NCBI GenBank assembly: GCA_900128585.1
Contig: LT642234.1
Location: 1 to 29,663, forward strand
From: Stramenopiles sp. TOSAG23-3
Taxonomy: Eukaryota > Sar
DNA: 29,663 bases
Direction of reading: 5' to 3'
Of the stretch, positions 23,694-29,663 are shown piece after piece. The notes beneath the pieces were generated by a model, which saw only the letters and a list, made by a program, of their open reading frames with translations, searched no databases and was not told the DNA's origin. The stretch's first letter is position 1, and each line of letters opens with the position of its first letter. A program made the translations under genes and the position numbers.

Positions 23694-26600
23694 ATGGCGG
23701 ACGAAGTGTCTTTCGTGGCGCCGGACAATCTGTGCGGGCAGACGTTGCTGCGGTTGGTGGCCCGGGGATCGTCGATAATGGCAGAGCTGTTCCGGCTGTC
23801 CCAAAACATCCCGCCCGCGTTTCAGCCGACGGGTGGGCGCTCGGACGAGGCGGAGCGATATGCGCCGGTCCTCTTCGATTTCCGGTACTTGAAGACGCAA
23901 GAAATTTTTGAACGCCAAGTGAACAAGAACGTCGACCTGCAAATTGTCGACGAGGAGCTCAGCGAGACTTTGGAGGACATACTGAAACGGTTCTACATTT
24001 TCTTCGAAAGTATTCACAAGTACAGGTGCGACCTTGTGAAGTACATACAGGACGTGAAGACCGGGTTCTACCTGCAGCACAGCATCGACCTGGTGCTGCT
24101 GGACAAGGACGGCCGCCAGCTCCTGTGCGAGGCCGTGTACTTGCTGGGGGCGATCTTGCTGCTTTTGGACCTTCGCATCCCGGGGCCCATCCGAGAGAAG
24201 ATCATCGTGGCCTACTACCGGTACCAGGGCGAGTCGCGAATGACCAACTTCGAGGACGTTTGCCGCCTCTGCAAGGCGACCGGGTTCATCCCGGGCGGGA
24301 AGGTGCCCTCCGGGTACCCCGAAGATTACCTGGCCCGGGTGGACATAGACGAAGACGTCGTCGACATGGTGATCGGGAGGCTCCAAGCGGACGACATTTA
24401 CCTCCAGACGCGGGCGTTCCCGTCCCCCCGCCACCGAAGCGTCGCCCTCGCGACGCAGTCGTGCATGCTGTACACCATCCTCTACTTCACGCCCAGGACC
24501 CTCCACAAGGACCGGCACAAGATGCGCGAGATCGTCGACCGGGCCTTCAACGACAACTGGATCATCACGACCTACATGGGGGTGACTATCGACTTGAGCA
24601 TAGAGTGGGGGCGGTACAAGGCCGCGAAGGAGGCGCTGGGGAACACGACGGAGACGGACAACGTTGAGAACGTCCAGCGGAGAAACGCGAAAGACTTCAT
24701 CGGGGTGGAGGCGGAGCTGGACCAGTTTTTGATGGAAGGGGTTCTCATAGAGACGTACGTCCTCGACCACATCAACCCGCTGCTGAACACGCTGCGGAAG
24801 GCCAACGTCTCCCTCCGCTGGCTTCTCCTGCACCGTCGGGTCGACGCGCCGTACACGTCCGTGTTCAGATCCGACTCGAAGCGCAAGAAGTGGAACGACA
24901 TCATCGTGAGCAAGGGCATCCCGGTGGAGAAGATCATCTCCATCCTGTTCAAGACGGCCCAGCTCGAGTTTAAGCTCAAGTCCATGCTGAATGTGATTTT
25001 AGATTCGAAGGAGCAGCGCTGGTTGGCCGCCCGGGAGCAGGTGGCCGCTCGAATGGACGAGCTGGCCCAGTATTTCACTGGGGGCATGGCCCTGACCCGG
25101 GTGGAGAAGGATGACAACTTGCAGGCCTGGTTCACGAAGCTTGCGAGTGACGTCCGGTCGTTGGAATTCGGCCAGTCCCAGCTCGCGGGAAACGTCGCCG
25201 GGCGAAAGATTCAAAACACCATCTCCGCCCTCGAGGACGTGGAGCGCTTTGAGGAGATCGACACCTCCCTGCAGATCAAGCAGTTTCTCTTCGAAACCCG
25301 CGATTTGCTGACGCAGATGGTCCGCATAGTCAACGTTACGCCCACTGTCGTGCAGACGCTGGACACGATCTCCGACTTTTCGTACGCGTGGGAACTAATC
25401 AATGCGTACGTCCCCCAGTTTCACGCGCGGGTCCGGCGGGACCCGAAGGCCGTGATTTTGCTGAGGGCCGTCTTCCTCAAGTTAGTCTCCATCCTCGACG
25501 TCCCCTTGACCCGCATCGTAGAATCGAGCAGCCCGGACTACGAGAGCGTCGCGGACTACTACAGCGGGGAGCTCGTCGCGTTTGTCCGGCGGGTGCTCGA
25601 CGTCATCCCCCGGTCAATTTTTCAAAATCTGTCTGACATCATTTCGATCCTGACGAACCGGCTGCAGGCCCTTCCGCTTAAGCTGGAGACGGTCCGGCTG
25701 AAAGTGGCCTCGCAACTGGAGCAGCGGTACGAGCTGTCGCAACGAACGCACCAGATCAGCGTTTTCTCGGAAGGCGTGCTGGCGATGGAGGAGACCAAGC
25801 TCGGCATGATAGAGGTGGACTCCCGGCAAATACTGGACGACGGGATACGGAAGGAGCTGGTGCGGCAGATTTCCAACGTGATGCACAACGGTATCCTGGC
25901 CCTCGACGTTAAAGGGAAGAAGAAGAATTCCTCCTCGCACGAAGTCGAAGCGTGGCTTCGGCGGCTGAAGCAGTCGCTGGAGGGCTTCAAGAGCGCCGTG
26001 TCCTACATCCAAGACTACATCAGCATGTACGGGATGAAGATGTGGCAGGAAGAGTTCTCTCGCATCATCAACTTTAACATCGAGCAGGAGTGCAACCGGT
26101 TCTTGAAGAAGAAAGTCGTCCCGGAGAGTAGCATATTTTGGAAGCGCGCCATACCTATCCCCCGCCTCCTGTCCAACGACAGGGTGACGGTCAACTTCAT
26201 GGGGCGCCTGGTGCGCCACTTGGAAATCTTGACCGAGTACAAATCGACGATCTACGCCATGGAGTGCAGCGGCTGGTACGACCGAAGGGGGAACGAAGTG
26301 GCAGGGATAAAGCTGTTCTCGCTTCTTAACAGCAGCGTTGGGTCCCAGGGCCTGTACGGCATCGACCGCCTCCTGTCCTTCCAAATAGTGCACAAGCTGA
26401 AGTCGTACTTTAAATTCGTAAAGGAGGCGACGGCGAACTACGTGGACGCCTTGTCGGACCTTCGCTCAAAGCTAAAGCCCCAGCACACTTTGCCGTCGCA
26501 AAACTTGTCGGTGTACCAGCGTGGTGGGGTGGAGAAACTGTCTAAGCTCTGGCCTACGATGCTTAACTTTGTCCAGTCCATAGGTCAAGCGCAGCTCTTG

Positions 26601-27227
26601 CGCCGTTCGGTCGCGAACGAGCTCCAATTCTCATGCCAGCTTGATTCTAACTTGCTCTCCCAGGCCATCGACAACTTCAACAAGGGGCTGATGGCCGATC
26701 TGAGGCAGCACTACAAGAACCCGGACGAGAAACCCGCGCCGTCCGCTGAAAACCCGGTCTTGTTTGAATTCTCCAAATATTTGGCAGCGTCGGGGAAGCA
26801 CGACCCGCTGAAGACCATATTTGTCACCTCGGAACCCATGTACTCCGTGCCGATCACCCTCTTTCTGCTGTCCGTGTATTGCGTTCAGAACCTGGTGTAC
26901 GACAAGAACCTAGTGGCCCTGATACGCCGCTCGGAGTCCCAGAAGGTAAGGATGGACGGGGCCGTCATCATCGTCGGAATATTGACGATTCTTAAGCAGT
27001 TTCATAGCGAATACATAATGGATTACATCATGTACATGGGTCAGTTCATCAGAAAATTGATGCACGTTAGCATGTCCGCCGCCCAGTCGGGAAAAATTGT
27101 AAAACCCTCTGCCGAAACGAAAGGGGCAATTGTCATGCTCGAACATTTGGTACACTTTGGCGGGTTTTCACGATCCGTGTTGAGTGGAGCGATCCCCCCG
27201 AGTGTACTGGACCTGTTGAACCTGTAA
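23694..27227 (+). CDS. WASHC5: Strumpellin, WASH complex subunit 5
   Basis: A 1177-residue protein, close to the roughly 1160 residues of animal strumpellin. Strumpellin is a scaffold of the WASH complex, which activates Arp2/3 actin branching on endosomes and helps receptor recycling. The N-terminus reads NLCGQTLLRLVARGSSIMAELFRLSQ-IP, and soon after come FDFRYLK, RFYIFFESIHKY, LLDKDGRQLLCEAVYLLG and YYRYQGESR, all recognisable strumpellin segments. The body is helical without membrane segments. The C-terminal half keeps LNSSVGSQGLYGIDRLLSFQIV and NPVLFEFSKYLAASGKHDPLKTIF. The frame extends eight codons upstream to a GTG, but the ATG at 23694 has A at -3 and G at +4. G and C dominate third codon positions, especially in the first two-thirds, more than in the genes at the left end. 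No other WASH subunit is in this window. Confidence 0.97.
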   Translation: MADEVSFVAPDNLCGQTLLRLVARGSSIMAELFRLSQNIPPAFQPTGGRSDEAERYAPVLFDFRYLKTQEIFERQVNKNVDLQIVDEELSETLEDILKRFYIFFESIHKYRCDLVKYIQDVKTGFYLQHSIDLVLLDKDGRQLLCEAVYLLGAILLLLDLRIPGPIREKIIVAYYRYQGESRMTNFEDVCRLCKATGFIPGGKVPSGYPEDYLARVDIDEDVVDMVIGRLQADDIYLQTRAFPSPRHRSVALATQSCMLYTILYFTPRTLHKDRHKMREIVDRAFNDNWIITTYMGVTIDLSIEWGRYKAAKEALGNTTETDNVENVQRRNAKDFIGVEAELDQFLMEGVLIETYVLDHINPLLNTLRKANVSLRWLLLHRRVDAPYTSVFRSDSKRKKWNDIIVSKGIPVEKIISILFKTAQLEFKLKSMLNVILDSKEQRWLAAREQVAARMDELAQYFTGGMALTRVEKDDNLQAWFTKLASDVRSLEFGQSQLAGNVAGRKIQNTISALEDVERFEEIDTSLQIKQFLFETRDLLTQMVRIVNVTPTVVQTLDTISDFSYAWELINAYVPQFHARVRRDPKAVILLRAVFLKLVSILDVPLTRIVESSSPDYESVADYYSGELVAFVRRVLDVIPRSIFQNLSDIISILTNRLQALPLKLETVRLKVASQLEQRYELSQRTHQISVFSEGVLAMEETKLGMIEVDSRQILDDGIRKELVRQISNVMHNGILALDVKGKKKNSSSHEVEAWLRRLKQSLEGFKSAVSYIQDYISMYGMKMWQEEFSRIINFNIEQECNRFLKKKVVPESSIFWKRAIPIPRLLSNDRVTVNFMGRLVRHLEILTEYKSTIYAMECSGWYDRRGNEVAGIKLFSLLNSSVGSQGLYGIDRLLSFQIVHKLKSYFKFVKEATANYVDALSDLRSKLKPQHTLPSQNLSVYQRGGVEKLSKLWPTMLNFVQSIGQAQLLRRSVANELQFSCQLDSNLLSQAIDNFNKGLMADLRQHYKNPDEKPAPSAENPVLFEFSKYLAASGKHDPLKTIFVTSEPMYSVPITLFLLSVYCVQNLVYDKNLVALIRRSESQKVRMDGAVIIVGILTILKQFHSEYIMDYIMYMGQFIRKLMHVSMSAAQSGKIVKPSAETKGAIVMLEHLVHFGGFSRSVLSGAIPPSVLDLLNL

Positions 27228-27417
27228 CATTTAAGAATACGAGAAGTTAACATTACGTACGTCTTAAAGTTATGAGTGGCATAAACGTAAATTCTTAAAA
27301 CGTAAGCTTATAAATTTGTATTTGTATAAAGAGCACCATTGAATTGGCCATTCCCCAACCCCGCGCGCTCTCACTTCTCCCACCTACTGCCCCCTACAGC
27401 ATTTGCACTCTCGTAGA
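27228..27417. other. Convergent 3' spacer
   Basis: The 190 bases between two converging genes hold both 3' untranslated regions. The left part is AT-rich, with CATTTAAGAATACG directly after the strumpellin stop and ACGTAAATTCTTAAAACGTAA further on. The right part is C-rich (CCCCAACCCCGCGCGC). No AATAAA signal is seen. Confidence 0.5.
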
Positions 27418-28821
27418 TCACTCGTTCTGGGGCCTGTTGTACTTTTCCTCGATGAAGCACAGCACGCACACCAGGACCAATCCAATGGTAACTGTCATGA
27501 TCAAATTCATCGAAGTCCCGCTCTCTACATTGTTCAGGAATATGGTAATGCACGAGGTTGCGTTAAGGAGAAGCACCAGAATTCCCGCGGACATGCCCTC
27601 TTTCAGGGGGTAAATGATCTCTGCCGAGAGTTCGTAGAACAGCGGTGTTGACACGCCAGAAAAAAAACCACTTAAACAAATCGCGAGCACCAGCGCAGCT
27701 TCACTTGGCCGCGCACTGGCGCTACCCCAGATCATCACAGTGAACCACGCCGTCGATAACAGGCAGCCGAACAGGCCAGCAATTATACCAATCTTAAGTC
27801 GGCGCGAAAAAAAGTTGTCGATGACCCAACCACTTAGAAAAGCCCCTATATTTTGGGCAAAACCATTTCCAAACCCGATCGTACTGGCGACATTCCTATC
27901 GATTCCAACAGGCACCAGAATTGACTGGAACAGACTCCCCCAACCTGATTGCAAACCGGAGAGAATCGATGCGGACACAATCAGAACCACAAAGGAGCGA
28001 TTTTTGCCAGCAGCCAAAAGCTTTTCTAACCACGTCTTTCCCGATGTTGATGTTGGATCGTCTCGTTTTGCCAAAAGCTCTTCGGACCGGCTGACCTCGG
28101 CCGCCCGGCTTGGCGGGAATTTAGGGTGGGCCGGCAGATACACCATTGCGCATACAAGTGGGACCACAGAAAGGCCAAGGCTAAGCCAGAATATATTAGG
28201 CACTTGACCTGGCTCGAGTGTTAACCACTGGGGGTTTAAAAACCCAATCGTGGTTCCAAGGGCATTTGCAGTCGTTGCAATTGCAGTAGCCGTGGTACGT
28301 TCGTTCTCAAGAAACCATATTTTTGAGAGAGCCGTGACGGTTCCCATAAAAAACGGCCCGGCCGCTGCAATAAAAATTTGCCCTCCGTGATAGCACACGA
28401 ACGCCAGGTCTGACTGTACAAATGCAGTGTGGCCCGCAGCATTGGCATAAATGATGGGAACGCATCTCAAAATGTTCCCCAATAGCACGAGAACAATGCC
28501 AATCCAGCAGCCTTTTTTAAACCCCTCCGGTTGCTCGAGCAGCCAGGTCTGGGGATAGAAAGTCAACACCCCTATTATGGGCCCCCAGTTCAACAAAAGG
28601 TCGAGAGTATCGTGATCCATTTTGTCTCCAAAAAAGGACTGCATCGTGGCCTCATCCGTCGATGAGAATGAAAACCAAGAGAGGCACTGATTGCAGTTGC
28701 TCAACGAAAAATAAAACAAAATAAACCAACGCCACGGGGTGCCTCTATAGACCACCGGCTTGCTGCCCGGCTCTACCCCACCGTACCGTCCCGATTCACC
28801 GTTCAATAAGTGCGCCTCCAT
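27418..28821 (-). CDS. SLC49/FLVCR-like major facilitator transporter
   Basis: A 467-residue MFS membrane transporter with about 12 hydrophobic segments. The closest family by eye is SLC49 (FLVCR1/2, DIRC2 group), whose members carry choline, haem-related or pyridoxine-like substrates in animals. The opening RWFILFYFSLSNCNQCLSW resembles the first SLC49 helix. Further family-like pieces are GPFFMGTVTALSKIWFLENERTTATAIATTANALG, seen in parts, and LEGMSAGILVLLLNA-like PLKEGMSAGILVL near the last helices. A polar central loop (about residues 245-270) joins two six-helix halves. The start ATG has A at -3 and G at +4; the stop is TGA. Substrate cannot be assigned. A TATA-like CTTATATACG lies only about 20-25 bases before the ATG, so it is unlikely to be its TATA box. 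Confidence 0.9.
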   Translation of the reverse strand: MEAHLLNGESGRYGGVEPGSKPVVYRGTPWRWFILFYFSLSNCNQCLSWFSFSSTDEATMQSFFGDKMDHDTLDLLLNWGPIIGVLTFYPQTWLLEQPEGFKKGCWIGIVLVLLGNILRCVPIIYANAAGHTAFVQSDLAFVCYHGGQIFIAAAGPFFMGTVTALSKIWFLENERTTATAIATTANALGTTIGFLNPQWLTLEPGQVPNIFWLSLGLSVVPLVCAMVYLPAHPKFPPSRAAEVSRSEELLAKRDDPTSTSGKTWLEKLLAAGKNRSFVVLIVSASILSGLQSGWGSLFQSILVPVGIDRNVASTIGFGNGFAQNIGAFLSGWVIDNFFSRRLKIGIIAGLFGCLLSTAWFTVMIWGSASARPSEAALVLAICLSGFFSGVSTPLFYELSAEIIYPLKEGMSAGILVLLLNATSCITIFLNNVESGTSMNLIMTVTIGLVLVCVLCFIEEKYNRPQNE

Positions 28822-29663
28822 GCTGACGACGAGTTGCTATGGCGTATATAAGTATGAAAAATAGAATGGAACGGTTTGGGCAAATGGTGTTTTGAAGGCT
28901 TACCTTGCTGTTTGCAAACTGTGTTGACCACATCATGTGGTGGATTTTTGTTGTTTGCTTGCCGTATGTATACGAAATATTATTTTTGCTTTTATTATTA
29001 GCTAATAAAATATTATTTTATTTATAATATTATTATATCGATCTTCTTCTTCTTCTTCTTCTTCTCGGTGGTGAAAATTGGTTTTTTTCACCTAATAAAT
29101 TTCAGTACGTATTATTACAGGAATTAATGGTGATTTTTAAGTAATACATATAATTAGCATAGAAGTGTGTTTTTATTTCAAAACAACAAATGGTTTAGTT
29201 TATTTTCACTACTATACCAATTGTTATAGGCTAATGTATATTACAAGTACGATATTACAAGTTTTTCCTTTTTTTTGCATTACTTACGAGAGTACGTAGT
29301 ACCGGTATTTCTATGATGGTGGATGCTGTGTTGTTACGGTACTGTATAATAATCGTTTTTATATATTTTTTTTATTATTATTATGATCATTCTCTTCTTT
29401 CTTCAGTTTCAACATACGAGGATAGTCGTCGTCTATCTAATTAGATCCAACCGGTTTCCATTTCCATGTGAACAATCTATTCCAATAAAACAAACACACC
29501 CCACAGTCGCAGTCTGTTTCCTTTTCCTTTTCCAATATATGATATACGTATTTTATTATCATTTCATCTACGGCAAACGCATTATTGTAAACAACAATAC
29601 AAAACACTGAACAAGAAGAAGACGGTCGGTCTTACGTCCATATTTAACACAAGAAAAAAACGA
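28822..29663. other. AT-rich terminal intergenic region
   Basis: This is the last 842 bases. It is AT-rich with a TCT microsatellite (29042-29065), ATT runs near 29365-29380, and a TACCGGTA-type motif near 29300. A 75-codon open frame at 29383-29610 is rich in Phe, Tyr and Ile and has no family features; it is probably chance. No RNA gene is seen. Confidence 0.6.
29042..29065 (+). repeat. (TCT)8 microsatellite
   Basis: Eight perfect TCT units in the spacer to the right of the SLC49-like gene. Confidence 0.85.

Noticed and set aside
23676-24833. 385-codon minus-strand frame inside strumpellin
   Set aside because: It is a shadow of the GC-rich strumpellin gene, with repetitive Val/Leu/Asp/Gln composition and no domain.
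29383-29610. 75-codon plus-strand frame near the right edge
   Set aside because: Phe/Tyr/Ile-rich from AT bias and full of microsatellite-like DNA; no support as a gene.

Overview
The window looks like compact nuclear DNA from a single-celled eukaryote. The protein families are eukaryotic: an eIF2-alpha-type kinase, a WASH-complex strumpellin, an ADD plus SETDB1-like histone methyltransferase, a RING protein, an ankyrin protein and an SLC49-like transporter. All eleven genes read as single open exons. TAA, TAG and TGA are all used as stops, so the code is standard. Most ATGs carry A at -3, and many also G at +4. Intergenic DNA is very AT-rich and full of short microsatellites, while coding DNA is clearly richer in G+C. 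The set (MATE transporter, ephrin-receptor-like Cys repeats, WASH subunit, almost no introns) would suit an intron-poor protist, possibly a stramenopile, but the sequence alone does not settle the lineage.

Layout, left to right: (1) 2-2839 (+), 5'-truncated EF-hand/C2/GRAM/pseudokinase protein; (2) 3234-5111 (+), eIF2-alpha-kinase-like kinase; (3) 5198-6754 (-), MATE efflux transporter; (4) 7253-9694 (-), coiled-coil/charged/seven-membrane-segment protein; (5) 10477-12111 (+), unknown basic protein whose open frame extends upstream without an ATG; (6) 12251-14404 (-), coiled-coil RING protein; (7) 15253-16326 (-), secreted-type single-pass protein with ephrin-receptor-like Cys repeats; (8) 17643-19103 (+), ankyrin-repeat protein; (9) 19678-22428 (-), ADD-preSET-SET-postSET methyltransferase; (10) 23694-27227 (+), strumpellin; (11) 27418-28821 (-), SLC49/FLVCR-like MFS transporter.

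The genes do not form one pathway. Four convergent pairs have 3' spacers of 86, 139, 574 and 190 bp. Divergent and 5' spacers are much longer (about 0.5-1.3 kb) and hold only AT-rich simple sequence, with a few inverted repeats and TATA-like motifs.

The best leads are: the ADD domain joined to a SETDB1-type bifurcated SET domain; a catalytically degenerate kinase behind C2 and GRAM lipid-binding domains; an exact 27-bp element shared in sense orientation by the 3' regions of genes 5 and 7, part of which forms a 19-bp hairpin in gene 7; a seven-segment membrane protein with a long coiled-coil and charged N-terminus; and gene 5, which lacks an obvious ATG for its coding-like N-terminus. No tRNA, rRNA, CRISPR array or intact transposon was seen.
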